Positions 25,154 to 34,251 of a stretch of DNA of 64,000 nucleotides are shown one piece after another. The translations under genes were made by a program, and so were the position numbers. Every line of letters begins with the position of its first letter. The first letter of the stretch is position 1. Under the pieces are notes generated by a model. The model saw nothing but the letters and a program-made list of their open reading frames with translations. It ran no database searches and was not told the origin of the DNA. Origin of the DNA: Wocania_A spongiicola (GTDB lineage: Bacteria > Bacteroidota > Bacteroidia > Flavobacteriales > Flavobacteriaceae); the NCBI RefSeq assembly GCF_023502325.1, contig NZ_JAMFLZ010000003.1, positions 248,001 through 312,000 on the forward strand. Direction: 5' to 3'.

Positions 25154-26353
25154 TTAAAATATAAGCAAATTTACATCACTATAATCTAAATTAAACCATT
25201 CACCAACTGGTTTGCTAGTTAAAATTCCGTGGTAAAAATACAACCCATTTTTTAAACCTTTATCAAATCTAAGAGAATTTTCTATACCACCTTCTTCTGC
25301 TATTTTCAATAAGTATGGGGTGAATATATTACTTATTGAAACAGAAGCCGTTCGCGAGTATTTAGCAGGAATATTAGGCACACAATAGTGCACCACATTA
25401 TGCTTTATAAATGTGGGATTTTTATGTGTAGTAACTTCACTAGTTTCAAAACAGCCACCCATATCTATACTAACATCTATAATTACAGCACCTTTTTTCA
25501 TGTGTTGCACCATGGCTTCAGAGACAACAATAGGTGATCTGTTTTTTCCACGTACTGCGCCAATAGCAACATCACAACGTTTTAATGCTTTAGTTAAATT
25601 TTTTGGCTGAAGTGTTGATGTGAAAAGTGGGCGACCAAGATTTGTTTGTATGGTTCTCAATTTTGTAATCGAATTATCAAATATTTTCACATTGGCACCT
25701 AAACCAATGGCACTTCTAGAAGCAAATTCTCCAACTGTACCAGCTCCAAGAATTACAACTTCGATAGGAGGAACGCCACTAATATTACCAAACATGAGTC
25801 CATTTCCATCTTTGCTATTCGATAACAACTCTGCTGCAATTAATGTAGATGCTGTACCTGCAATCTCACTTAGTGATCTAACTGCGGGATATGTTCCATC
25901 TGCATCTCTAATAAACTCAAAAGCTAGGGCAGTAACACGCTTGGACGCTAAAGCTTCAAAATATTTTTTCTCTTGAGTCTTAAGTTGTAAAGCAGAGATT
26001 AATATGGCCTGAGGGTTTATTAATTTTATTTGATCAATGCTTGGCGGTTCAACTTTTAAAATCATTGGGCAAGCAAAAACTTTTGCAGTATCTTTTGTTA
26101 TTTCTGCACCAGCTTCACTATAATCTTTATCACTGAAATTGGCACCTTCACCAGCTCCAGATTCTAATAAAACCTTATGCCCATTATAAACAAGAGCAGA
26201 TACCGCATCGGGAGTTAAACAAACTCTTTTTTCTTGATATGCAGTTTCTTTTGGGATTCCAATAAAAAGTTCTCCTTTACGTTTGTTAATTTCAAGCATT
26301 TCCTCTTGTGGTAAAAGTTGTTGCTTTGTAAAAGGTGACAAAGATTTTGACAT
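25154..26353 (-). CDS. ald: Alanine dehydrogenase
   Basis: A 399-residue enzyme of the alanine dehydrogenase / transhydrogenase alpha family. The substrate domain starts FIGIPKETAYQEKRVCLTPD. The NAD domain has VVILGAGTVGEFASRSAIGL, and the tail of the domain reads VIIDVSIDMGGCFETSEVTT and VVHYCVPNIPAKYSRTASVS. It interconverts alanine with pyruvate and ammonia. An N-terminal extension of about 28 residues precedes the domain compared with classical Ald; this longer form appears usual in Bacteroidota. It is 38 bp upstream of the 116-aa gene but functionally unrelated to it. Confidence 0.9.
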   Translation of the reverse strand: MSKSLSPFTKQQLLPQEEMLEINKRKGELFIGIPKETAYQEKRVCLTPDAVSALVYNGHKVLLESGAGEGANFSDKDYSEAGAEITKDTAKVFACPMILKVEPPSIDQIKLINPQAILISALQLKTQEKKYFEALASKRVTALAFEFIRDADGTYPAVRSLSEIAGTASTLIAAELLSNSKDGNGLMFGNISGVPPIEVVILGAGTVGEFASRSAIGLGANVKIFDNSITKLRTIQTNLGRPLFTSTLQPKNLTKALKRCDVAIGAVRGKNRSPIVVSEAMVQHMKKGAVIIDVSIDMGGCFETSEVTTHKNPTFIKHNVVHYCVPNIPAKYSRTASVSISNIFTPYLLKIAEEGGIENSLRFDKGLKNGLYFYHGILTSKPVGEWFNLDYSDVNLLIF

Positions 26354-26494
26354 GTTTAGGTTTCTTAAATAAAAATCAAATTACGAATAAATTTCTGATT
26401 GTTTTTATTGTAAGCGAAATTATTTTAATTGATACAAACTGCTAGTTTTAGATGAAATGCTGTTTTAACCAGTTTTTTTCCAATATAATTATTA

Positions 26495-26502
26495 TATGTT
26501 TG
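26495..26502 (+). promoter_or_regulatory. Promoter -7 element of the TonB-dependent receptor gene
   Basis: TATGTTTG matches TAnnTTTG exactly, 15 bp before the ATG at 26518. The -33 region is T-rich without a clear TTG. Confidence 0.45.
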
Positions 26503-26517
26503 TGTTTTAATTAGATT

Positions 26518-28944
26518 ATGACCTTTAAACCTTTTCATTTCCTTTTACTTATTTTCTCTATGTCGTGCTTTGCTCAAGAGTATCGGGTTAATGGATATGT
26601 TAAAGACGTTAATAATAATCCTATTGCTTATGCTAATGTGGTAATTACTAAAAACTCCGAAGGCATTGAAGGTTCTGCTAATGGAACATCAACTGATGAA
26701 AGTGGTTATTTTATAATTGAAAGCTTAAGTGCGGGTAATTATACTTTAAAAATTAGCTTTTTAGGGTATACTACTTACACTAAGGCGGTTGATTTAGATG
26801 GGCATACCAAGTTTGATACCGTTGTTTTAGAAGAAAATTTAGAAGCGCTTGAAGATGTAACCATTGTTGCAAAAAGACCTACAGTAAAGCGATTAGTAGA
26901 TCGTTTAGTTTTTAATGTTGAAAACTCCACGTTATCAAATAATAATGTTTTAGATGTTTTAAAGCACACTCCAGGAGTTTTGGTTCATGATGGTAGCATT
27001 ACTATAAAAAATTCTACTCCTACTGTTTATATAAATGATAGAAGAGTTCATTTATCATCTAGTGAAGTTCAACAGCTTTTAGAAGGCACATCAGCAACCA
27101 ATGTTAAGTCTATTGAAGTTATTACAAATCCACCTGCTAAATACGAAGCTGAAGGGGGAGCAGTACTCAATATTGTAACTAGTAAAAATATTGTTGCAGG
27201 TTATAATGGTAGCGTTTTTGGTAATTATAAACAAGGTTCGGAATTTCCAAAATATTCTTTTGGTACAAGTCATTTTTTTAAAACAAAAAAGTTAAATACC
27301 TATGTAAATTATAGTATAAATCCTAGGAAGGATTTTAGGAATAATAGTGAATCATTAAATTTTACAGATAATACGAGTTGGGAAACAGATTTAAAAAAAA
27401 CACGTAAAAGTAAGAATCAAAATATAAATGCCAATATTGATTATGATTTTAATGAGAATAACAGCTTAGGGTTTTCAACAAATATATTAGTAGCTCCTAG
27501 AGAAGATACCAAAACAAGGATAAACTCCTTGACTGAAGTTTTTAATAGTACTAAAGTTTTAGATTCGACATTTAACACATCAAATAATCAAGTTAACGAA
27601 ACTTTTAACTTAGCTTTCACACTAGATTATACTCATAAATTTAAAAAAATAGGAGAGAAGTTATCGGTAAGTTTACATCATACCAATTATGATTTTTCTG
27701 GTTTTCAAGATGTAAATACTGGTTATTTTTTACCAAATACTTCTGTTGCTTTTAGAAATAACAAATTTCAAACATTTTCAAGCCAAGAAATAAAATTATA
27801 CACAGGTCAGATTGATTATGAGTTACCAATAAGTGATTCTGAACAATTTGAAGCTGGTGGGAAGGTTTCTAATATTAATTCCGAAAGCATTTTAAATCAA
27901 TTTACTTTTGAAAATGATATTAAAACTGAAGACTTACAAAATTCTGATACGTTTTTATATGACGAAACTAATTATGCATTGTATACTAGTTATTCAAAAG
28001 ATTGGGATGCATGGAGTCTTCAAGGAGGCCTTAGAGCGGAGTTTACCAATATTAAAGGAAACTCTTTGTCTACAAACCTGATTAATAATAATGATTATAT
28101 TAAATTTTTTCCATCCTTATATATTTTAAATAGATTAAATGAAAATAACGAGATTTACTTTAGTTATAATAGACGTATACACAGACCAAGATACAGCCAA
28201 TTAAACCCTTTTAAATATTTTCTAAATGATAATGCTTATGTAACAGGAGATCCAAATTTAAGACCACAGATAGATGATATTTTTACTTTTGGTTACACTT
28301 TAAATAACAAGTATACTTTTGAGATTTATTACAGTTTTGAAAAAGATCCAACTTACGAAGTTACATTTCAAGATAATGTTGATAATATCTTAAAATATAT
28401 TAACACCAATATAGATAGTAATATTTCTTATGGGCTAGATTTTACAACATATACAGAAATCCTACCAAAATGGAACTTATATGCTCTAACTTCACTATTT
28501 TATTACGAAAACCAATTTTTTACATTTGAAGGAACAAATGAATTGTTAGCAGTTGATAAATGGTCTTTATATGCTCAAATTATTAACTACTTTACTTTTC
28601 TTAAAGATAATAGTTTAACAGCAGATATTACCTATTTGTATATATCACCATTAGTAGATGGTGTTTCTAATATTAGCTCAAGATCTGGTTTAGACATTAA
28701 TCTTAGAAAGACTTTATGGAATAATAGAGCCTCAATAAGCATAGGTGCAATGGATATCTTTAACACACAAAATTTCACTCAATCTACAAAGTATTTAAAT
28801 CAAGATGTGTTTTTAAAATCTAGAATGGAGAATAGGCTATTTACTTTTGGTTTTAATTACAAATTTGGTAACTATAGGCTTACATCTAACAAAAAAGATA
28901 TAGAGTTAAACGAACGAGAAAGATTGGGAAACTCTTCTAATTAA
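26518..28944 (+). CDS. TonB-dependent receptor / outer-membrane beta-barrel family protein
   Basis: An 808-residue outer-membrane protein. A signal peptide (to about residue 19, MSCFAQ) is followed by a carboxypeptidase-regulatory-like domain (VNGYVKDVNNNPIAYANVVI ... LSAGNYTLKISFLGY). Next come a short plug (residues 120-220) and a long barrel rich in alternating aromatic strands. The barrel has RRIHRPRYSQLNPFKYF and YVTGDPNLRPQ, typical of the OMP_b-brl_3 group. No SusD partner is beside it, so it is not an obvious glycan-uptake pair. Substrate unknown. It ends 4 bp inside the convergent membrane-protein gene. Confidence 0.85.
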   Translation: MTFKPFHFLLLIFSMSCFAQEYRVNGYVKDVNNNPIAYANVVITKNSEGIEGSANGTSTDESGYFIIESLSAGNYTLKISFLGYTTYTKAVDLDGHTKFDTVVLEENLEALEDVTIVAKRPTVKRLVDRLVFNVENSTLSNNNVLDVLKHTPGVLVHDGSITIKNSTPTVYINDRRVHLSSSEVQQLLEGTSATNVKSIEVITNPPAKYEAEGGAVLNIVTSKNIVAGYNGSVFGNYKQGSEFPKYSFGTSHFFKTKKLNTYVNYSINPRKDFRNNSESLNFTDNTSWETDLKKTRKSKNQNINANIDYDFNENNSLGFSTNILVAPREDTKTRINSLTEVFNSTKVLDSTFNTSNNQVNETFNLAFTLDYTHKFKKIGEKLSVSLHHTNYDFSGFQDVNTGYFLPNTSVAFRNNKFQTFSSQEIKLYTGQIDYELPISDSEQFEAGGKVSNINSESILNQFTFENDIKTEDLQNSDTFLYDETNYALYTSYSKDWDAWSLQGGLRAEFTNIKGNSLSTNLINNNDYIKFFPSLYILNRLNENNEIYFSYNRRIHRPRYSQLNPFKYFLNDNAYVTGDPNLRPQIDDIFTFGYTLNNKYTFEIYYSFEKDPTYEVTFQDNVDNILKYINTNIDSNISYGLDFTTYTEILPKWNLYALTSLFYYENQFFTFEGTNELLAVDKWSLYAQIINYFTFLKDNSLTADITYLYISPLVDGVSNISSRSGLDINLRKTLWNNRASISIGAMDIFNTQNFTQSTKYLNQDVFLKSRMENRLFTFGFNYKFGNYRLTSNKKDIELNERERLGNSSN

Positions 28945-29489
28945 AAATACTCCTTTACTCTACCCCAAAAGTTTTTAGGTGATATTTTAAACTCTTCTTC
29001 AAGTTCTTCTAAAGATTTATTAGCCTCATTAATCCTATTAAATATTCTAGCTCTTACTAAATATATTGAAGGAATAACCACTGCCATAACAGGTATTAAA
29101 TATAGTATTTGATTATCATCAGCAAACGATAAATCATCATTAAGGACAATTAATATTTGATAAATATACATGGCAATAGGGACTAATATGGTATGATACC
29201 ACCAATGCTTACAAGTGAAAATCCAAATAAATAATAAGAATAATGGAATCACCTTACTTGTTAAAGTCCAAGCTAGTACAAATAAGCTTTCGTAATATTT
29301 ACTTTCATATACACCAAAAAAAGTGTCCATGACTTTTACATCAGGGACACTTTCATGTAAGCTGAACAGGTAAGGTGTAATTGCTATTAAAGTAGCAATT
29401 ACACTACCTAAGACAAGGTTCTTTTTATTGTTGTCCTTGCCCAGGAACTTTAATTCTGTTTTTTTCAATTTTTGCTGTTTGCTCTGCAT
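28941..29489 (-). CDS. Predicted membrane protein, 182 aa, unknown function
   Basis: A lysine-rich N-terminus (MQSKQQKLKKTELKF) precedes four predicted membrane helices: about residues 26-44 (LVLGSVIATLIAITPYLFS), 68-95, 98-116 and 127-145. A charged C-terminal helix follows (RINEANKSLEELEEEFK). No named domain is recognised. The first 65 nt overlap the end of a 49-aa secreted-peptide gene in another frame (29425-29574), so translation is probably coupled. It converges on and overlaps the receptor gene by 4 bp. The start is uncertain because the N-terminus lies in the overlap. Confidence 0.6.
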   Translation of the reverse strand: MQSKQQKLKKTELKFLGKDNNKKNLVLGSVIATLIAITPYLFSLHESVPDVKVMDTFFGVYESKYYESLFVLAWTLTSKVIPLFLLFIWIFTCKHWWYHTILVPIAMYIYQILIVLNDDLSFADDNQILYLIPVMAVVIPSIYLVRARIFNRINEANKSLEELEEEFKISPKNFWGRVKEYF

Positions 29490-29574
29490 CTAGGTTATAT
29501 TGTGTAGCAGATTGTGCTAAAAACAACATACCTCCGAAAATTGCGATTGCAATTAAGTACTTTTTAGTTTTCAT
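29425..29574 (-). CDS. Small secreted peptide, 49 aa
   Basis: Too short for a typical ORF cut-off but convincing. Reading leftward from ATG 29574-29572, the frame gives a signal-peptide-like start MKTKKYLIAIAIFGGMLFLA. A short mature part follows, with DAEQTAKIEKNRIKVPGQGQQ as its end, then TAA at 29427-29425. Lys-rich start, hydrophobic core and a cleavable A-x-S boundary are visible. From memory, similar MKTKKYLIAIAIFGG peptides occur widely in Flavobacteriaceae. Its promoter is likely the TACATTTG at 29612-29605. The 3' part overlaps the following 182-aa gene by 65 nt in another frame. Confidence 0.65.
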   Translation of the reverse strand: MKTKKYLIAIAIFGGMLFLAQSATQYNLDAEQTAKIEKNRIKVPGQGQQ

Positions 29575-29604
29575 TTTATAAGGGATTTAATTAATTAATT
29601 ATTC

Positions 29605-29612
29605 CAAATGTA
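29605..29612 (-). promoter_or_regulatory. Promoter -7 element upstream of the small secreted peptide gene
   Basis: Read on the minus strand this is TACATTTG, a perfect TAnnTTTG match, 30 bp before the ATG of the 49-aa gene. No TTG sits at the right distance upstream. Confidence 0.45.
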
Positions 29613-29745
29613 ACTAAAGAGTATTTTGAAGAAATGGTGCAAATGTTAAAATTATGTTAAAAACAATATTTTTTAAAATTTAAGCTGCGGGTTTTCCGTA
29701 AATCTTCAAAAATCAGAGTATTTCATGTCATTTTATTATCACAAA

Positions 29746-30177
29746 TCATGCTTGTTTAGGGCTATTTGCTTTTATATTTAATTTTAATATTCTTTTGTTT
29801 TCAGAGTTAAATTCTATAAAAATCTCATCAAATTCATCAAACAAAATAGGTTCAATTTTTTCTGGCCATTCTATTAATTTGTAATGATCAGAATATAAAT
29901 AATCTTCTATTCCAAAATTATAGGCTTCTTCAATATCATTGATTCTATATAAATCAAAATGATAAATCACATCGTTCACAGTTTCATATTCATTAACAAT
30001 TGAAAACGTGGGGCTACTCACTTCGTCATTACTACCTAGTATTTTAACTATAGCTTTTATAAGTGTTGTTTTACCAACTCCCATGTTTCCATAGAATAAT
30101 AATGTTTTACTAGTTGCATGGTTTATTAACTGTTTTGCAACATGCTCTACTTCATTTAACTCATAACTTATTTCCAA
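29746..30177 (-). CDS. tsaE: tRNA threonylcarbamoyladenosine biosynthesis ATPase TsaE
   Basis: A protein of about 143 residues with the TsaE P-loop FYGNMGVGKTTLIKAI. It then has SSPTFSIVNEYE (switch region), VIYHFDLYRI and YKLIEWPEKIE, the family's conserved Glu-Trp-Pro. TsaE is the ATPase partner of TsaB-TsaD in making t6A37 in tRNAs reading ANN codons. The start is ambiguous: I chose TTG at 30177-30175 (MEISYELNEVEHV), which resembles relatives. A GTG three codons earlier (30186-30184) is also open. It lies downstream of porX on the same strand, about 90 bp away. Confidence 0.9.
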   Translation of the reverse strand: MEISYELNEVEHVAKQLINHATSKTLLFYGNMGVGKTTLIKAIVKILGSNDEVSSPTFSIVNEYETVNDVIYHFDLYRINDIEEAYNFGIEDYLYSDHYKLIEWPEKIEPILFDEFDEIFIEFNSENKRILKLNIKANSPKQA

Positions 30178-30271
30178 TGTACACACTGTTTACTATGCAA
30201 TACTAATAATAATTTTTGATAAATCCTAAGAAAAAATGCATTTCATCGATGTTTTATGTATTACATGGATT

Positions 30272-31819
30272 TTATTTAGGGTTTAACACCACAAAAGGAA
30301 TAATCATTTCTTCTAAAGAAACACCACCATGTTGATATGTATTTCTAAAATAACTTACATAATGATTGTAGTTATTTGGATAAGCAAAAAACAAATCACT
30401 TTTTGCAAAAATATACGAGCTACTCATGGTAATAGAAGGTAAATGTACATCTTTAGGGTTCTTTGCTACAAATACATCTTTGGAGTCGTATGTTAAGCTT
30501 CTACCCGTTTTATAACGTAGGTTTAAACTGGTATCTCTATCTCCAACTACCTTTGATGGGTTTTTTACATTAATTGTACCATGGTCTGTAGTTAGCATCA
30601 ACTTAAAACCAAGTTGATGAGCAAGTTGAATCATTTCTAATAAAGGAGAATTTTTAAACCAACTAAGCGCTAAAGAGCGGTATGCTTTATCGTTTGATGC
30701 CAATTCTTTAACGACCTCCATTTCAGTTTTTGAATGCGAAAGCATATCAACAAAATTATACACAACTACAGTTAAGTCGTTGTTTTTTAGTGAGTTGAAG
30801 TTTTCGACTAATTTTCTTCCTGTCTTGAGATTTGTTATTTTATGATACTCATAATCTAGGTTATCCAAACCTAATCGCTTCATTTGGCTTTGTAAAAATT
30901 CGGCTTCATATAGATTTTTTCCGCCTTCATCTGTATCATTTTTCCAATATTGAGGAAACAATTTTTCCATATCGCTAGGCATTAACCCAGAAAAAATAGC
31001 ATTTCTCGCATATTGGGTTGCCGTAGGCAGAATACTAAAAAAAGCATCCTCAGTTTCTTTCTTGTAATAATTGTTAATAATTGGCTCAAAAACTTTCCAT
31101 TGGTCATAACGCAGATTATCAATAACTACCAATAACGTTGGCTGTTCTTTACTCAATTTTGGCGCAATCTTTTCTTTAAATAATGTATGCGACATTATGG
31201 GCGCATCTGTATTTGGCTCAAACCAATCAGAATAATTTTTATCTATAAATTTACCAAACTGTATATTGGCTTCGTTTTTTTGTGATTCTAAAATCTCAAA
31301 CATACCCACATCTTCTATATCTTCTAATTGAATTTCCCAATAAATAAGTTTCTGGTAAAGATTCACCCATTCTTCATAAGAGTTTACCATAGATAAATCC
31401 ATAGCAATTTTCCTGAACTCTTGCTGATAGTTTGATGTTGTTTTCTCTGAAACTAGTCTAGAATGATCTAAATTCTTTTTTAAGCTTAATAATATTTGGT
31501 TTGGGTTTACGGGTTTAATCAAATAGTCTGCAATTTTATTACCAATAGCTTCTTCCATTATATACTCTTCTTCACTTTTAGTAATCATAACTACAGGAAG
31601 GTTATCTTGTTTCTCTTTAATTTCATGTAACGTTTCAAGACCTGTTAATCCAGGCATATTTTCATCTAAAAAAACGATATCAAACTTTGCATCGTCTAAA
31701 ACATCAATAGCTTCAGTGCCACTGTTACAAGTAGTAACATTATAATTTTTCTTTTCTAAAAATAAAATATGCGGTTTTAGTAAATCTATTTCATCATCAA
31801 CCCAAAGAATATTAATCAT
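30272..31819 (-). CDS. porX: PorX, response regulator with alkaline-phosphatase-superfamily (PglZ) effector domain
   Basis: A 515-residue two-domain regulator. Residues 1-120 are a receiver domain with acidic pocket VDDE (8-10), phospho-acceptor Asp52 in FLDENMPGLTG, and Lys81 in MITKSEEE. A helical linker (about 125-205) leads into an alkaline-phosphatase-superfamily domain. This starts TLLVVIDNLRYDQW and has LPTATQYARNAIFSG, VVVYNFVDMLSHSK and LMLTTDHGTINV, where metal ligands are expected. In Porphyromonas and Flavobacterium, PorX with kinase PorY controls type IX secretion and acts on nucleotide substrates. A PhoX-like protein with a T9SS tail in this window (62338-63912) shows the system is relevant here. 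Confidence 0.92.
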   Translation of the reverse strand: MINILWVDDEIDLLKPHILFLEKKNYNVTTCNSGTEAIDVLDDAKFDIVFLDENMPGLTGLETLHEIKEKQDNLPVVMITKSEEEYIMEEAIGNKIADYLIKPVNPNQILLSLKKNLDHSRLVSEKTTSNYQQEFRKIAMDLSMVNSYEEWVNLYQKLIYWEIQLEDIEDVGMFEILESQKNEANIQFGKFIDKNYSDWFEPNTDAPIMSHTLFKEKIAPKLSKEQPTLLVVIDNLRYDQWKVFEPIINNYYKKETEDAFFSILPTATQYARNAIFSGLMPSDMEKLFPQYWKNDTDEGGKNLYEAEFLQSQMKRLGLDNLDYEYHKITNLKTGRKLVENFNSLKNNDLTVVVYNFVDMLSHSKTEMEVVKELASNDKAYRSLALSWFKNSPLLEMIQLAHQLGFKLMLTTDHGTINVKNPSKVVGDRDTSLNLRYKTGRSLTYDSKDVFVAKNPKDVHLPSITMSSSYIFAKSDLFFAYPNNYNHYVSYFRNTYQHGGVSLEEMIIPFVVLNPK

Positions 31820-31885
31820 ATTGTTTTAAATTATATTATTAAATGTGCTTTAAATAACTGCGCAATTATTTTGAAGCGTTATAGT

Positions 31886-31893
31886 TATATTTG
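31886..31893 (+). promoter_or_regulatory. Promoter -7 element of the HD-domain gene
   Basis: TATATTTG is an exact TAnnTTTG match, 27 bp before the TTG start at 31921. A TTG at 31871 is only 12 nt away, too near for the usual -33 spacing. Confidence 0.5.
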
Positions 31894-31920
31894 TAAATAT
31901 TTAATGCTAAAAGTTAAAGT

Positions 31921-33156
31921 TTGAACAAACTTAAAATATTAAACGACCCAATTTACGGTTTTATTACTATACCAAATTCACTAATTTTTGATATAATACA
32001 GCACAAATACTTTCAGAGGCTGCGCAGAATTACACAAATGGGTATGTCGTATTTAGTTTACCCTGGTGCACATCATACGCGTTTTCATCATGCTATTGGT
32101 TGTGTACATTTAATGCAGCAAGCGGTTAATGTGCTTCGTTTTAAGGAAGTTACAATTACAAAAGAAGAAGAAGAAGCCTTATATGTGGCAATTTTATTGC
32201 ATGATATTGGCCATGGTCCATTCTCACATGCTATGGAACACAGCATTGTAAACAATGTATCTCATGAGCAAATTTCTTTGCTTTTTATGGAACGTTTAAA
32301 TGAAGAATTTAACTCAAATTTAACTCTAGCCATTAAAATTTTTAAGGGCGAATACCATAGAAATTTTATGTGCCAGCTAATTTCTGGGCAATTAGATATG
32401 GATAGGGCTGATTATTTAAAACGCGATAGTTTTTATACAGGTGTAGCAGAGGGTAATATTAATAGTGAACGTTTAATAACGATGTTAAATGTTGTAAATG
32501 ATGAATTGGTTGTTGAGGAAAAAGGAATTTATAGTGTTGAAAAATTTATTGTAGCCAGACGGCTTATGTATTGGCAAGTGTATTTGCACAAAACAGGTTT
32601 AGTTGCAGAGCAGTTGCTCATTAGAGTTTTAAAACGAGCAAAAGAATTAACCAACTTGGGAGAAAGGCTAAATGGGAGTAAAGCATTACAATATTTTTTG
32701 AATAATGAAATTTCAATCGACAATTTTAATCATGATGCACTAAATATATTTTCAGAATTGGATGATTATGATATTATTTCAGCAATGAAGGAGTGGCAAC
32801 ACCATAAAGACTTTGTTTTAAGTAACTTATGTGAAATGATTATTAATAGAAATCTTCTAAAAATAAAAATAAAGAATAAGTTGATTAAAAAAAATAGCCT
32901 TGAAAAGCACACAAAGAGTTTAATTGAAAAATATAATATTTCTAAAGAAGAAGCAGAATATTTTGTGTTTGCTGGTAGTATTTCAAATCAAGCTTACCAA
33001 CTAAAACATCAAAATATAAATATTCTACATAAGTCTGGTAAAATTGAAGATATCGTTAAAGCATCTGATCAATTAAATCTAAAAGCCTTATCAAAACCTG
33101 TTACTAAATATTATATATGTTACCCCAAGGAGGATATATCAACTAAAAAACAATAG
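31921..33156 (+). CDS. HD superfamily phosphohydrolase (dNTPase/SAMHD1-like)
   Basis: A 411-residue HD-domain enzyme. It starts with TTG (NKLKILNDPIYGFI), the usual beginning of this family in Bacteroidota. HHTRFHHAIGCVHLM carries the first metal histidine and ILLHDIGHGPFSHAMEH holds the His94-Asp95 pair. QLDMDRADYLKRDSFYTGV is also characteristic. Relatives hydrolyse dNTPs or related nucleotides, but the physiological substrate of this branch is not established. It precedes the lipid A genes, from which it is separated by a promoter element at 33191-33198, so the two are probably independent units. Confidence 0.88.
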   Translation: MNKLKILNDPIYGFITIPNSLIFDIIQHKYFQRLRRITQMGMSYLVYPGAHHTRFHHAIGCVHLMQQAVNVLRFKEVTITKEEEEALYVAILLHDIGHGPFSHAMEHSIVNNVSHEQISLLFMERLNEEFNSNLTLAIKIFKGEYHRNFMCQLISGQLDMDRADYLKRDSFYTGVAEGNINSERLITMLNVVNDELVVEEKGIYSVEKFIVARRLMYWQVYLHKTGLVAEQLLIRVLKRAKELTNLGERLNGSKALQYFLNNEISIDNFNHDALNIFSELDDYDIISAMKEWQHHKDFVLSNLCEMIINRNLLKIKIKNKLIKKNSLEKHTKSLIEKYNISKEEAEYFVFAGSISNQAYQLKHQNINILHKSGKIEDIVKASDQLNLKALSKPVTKYYICYPKEDISTKKQ

Positions 33157-33190
33157 ACAGTAACACATGAAAACTTTAGTACATTTTTCC

Positions 33191-33198
33191 TATTTTTG
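33191..33198 (+). promoter_or_regulatory. Promoter -7 element of the lpxD-led lipid A operon
   Basis: TATTTTTG matches TAnnTTTG exactly. It lies 30 bp before the GTG start of lpxD and after the stop of the HD gene. Confidence 0.5.
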
Positions 33199-33228
33199 CG
33201 GTAATCAAAAAACAACAAAAACTAAAGT

Positions 33229-34251
33229 GTGAAATTTAAAGCACAACAAATAGCAGACATATTAGAAGGAGAGATAGTTGGTAATCCAGATATTGAAGTC
33301 TCAAAATTATCAAAAATTGAAGAAGGCACTGAAGGATCGTTAACATTTCTTGCAAACCCAAAATACACATCATTTATATATTCAACAAAAGCTTCAGTTA
33401 CAATAGTAAATAAGTCATTTCAACCAGAGAACGAAATTAAAACAACACTTATTAAAGTTGATGATGCTTACGAATCATTCTCAAAATTACTAGAGTATTA
33501 CAATCAAGTAAAAAATAACAAAGTTGGCTTAGAAAGCCCCATCTTTATTTCTGATACTGCTAAGTACGGAGATAATATATATATAGGTGCGTTTTCATAT
33601 ATAGGTGAAAATGTAAGCATAGGTGATAACGTTAAAATTTGTCCAAACTCTTATATAGGTGATAATGTAGCTATAGATGATAATACAATTGTGTTTTCTG
33701 GAGCTAAAATTTACTCAGATTGTATCATAGGAAAACATTGTGTAATTAATTCTGGAGCCATTATTGGCGCCGACGGTTTTGGCTTTGCACCAAATGAAAA
33801 TGGAGAGTACAGTAAAGTACCTCAAATTGGAAATGTAATTATTGAGGACTATGTTGATATTGGAGCCGCTACTACAATAGATAGAGCTACTTTGGGCTCA
33901 ACTATTATACGAAAAGGTGTTAAGCTAGATAATCAAATTCAAATAGCTCATAATGTAGAGATTGGTAAAAACACTGTAATTGCAGCGCAAACAGGCGTTG
34001 CGGGCTCTACTAAAATAGGAGAAAATTGTCAAATAGGAGGTCAAGTAGGTATTGTTGGACATATTACTATTGGTAATAATGTAAAAATACAAGCACAATC
34101 TGGAATTGGCCGAAATGTAAAAGATAATGAAGTGCTACAAGGCTCTCCTGCTTTACCATATGGAGACTATAACAAATCGTATGTTCATTTTAAAAACTTA
34201 CCAAAAATTGTTAAAAACATTAATGATTTAGAAAAAAACAAATGGGAATAG
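33229..34251 (+). CDS. lpxD: UDP-3-O-(3-hydroxyacyl)glucosamine N-acyltransferase
   Basis: A 340-residue LpxD starting at GTG (KFKAQQIADILEGEI). The N-terminal uridine-binding domain (GSLTFLANPKY) is followed by a long left-handed beta helix of hexapeptide repeats. The catalytic His241 is in QIQIAHNVEIG, and the second conserved histidine, His278, is in GQVGIVGHITIG, matching E. coli His239 and His276. It adds the N-linked acyl chain in lipid A synthesis. It overlaps lpxC/fabZ by 10 nt, and the operon continues through lpxA. The paralogue at 37613-38554 lacks the second histidine. Confidence 0.95.
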   Translation: MKFKAQQIADILEGEIVGNPDIEVSKLSKIEEGTEGSLTFLANPKYTSFIYSTKASVTIVNKSFQPENEIKTTLIKVDDAYESFSKLLEYYNQVKNNKVGLESPIFISDTAKYGDNIYIGAFSYIGENVSIGDNVKICPNSYIGDNVAIDDNTIVFSGAKIYSDCIIGKHCVINSGAIIGADGFGFAPNENGEYSKVPQIGNVIIEDYVDIGAATTIDRATLGSTIIRKGVKLDNQIQIAHNVEIGKNTVIAAQTGVAGSTKIGENCQIGGQVGIVGHITIGNNVKIQAQSGIGRNVKDNEVLQGSPALPYGDYNKSYVHFKNLPKIVKNINDLEKNKWE

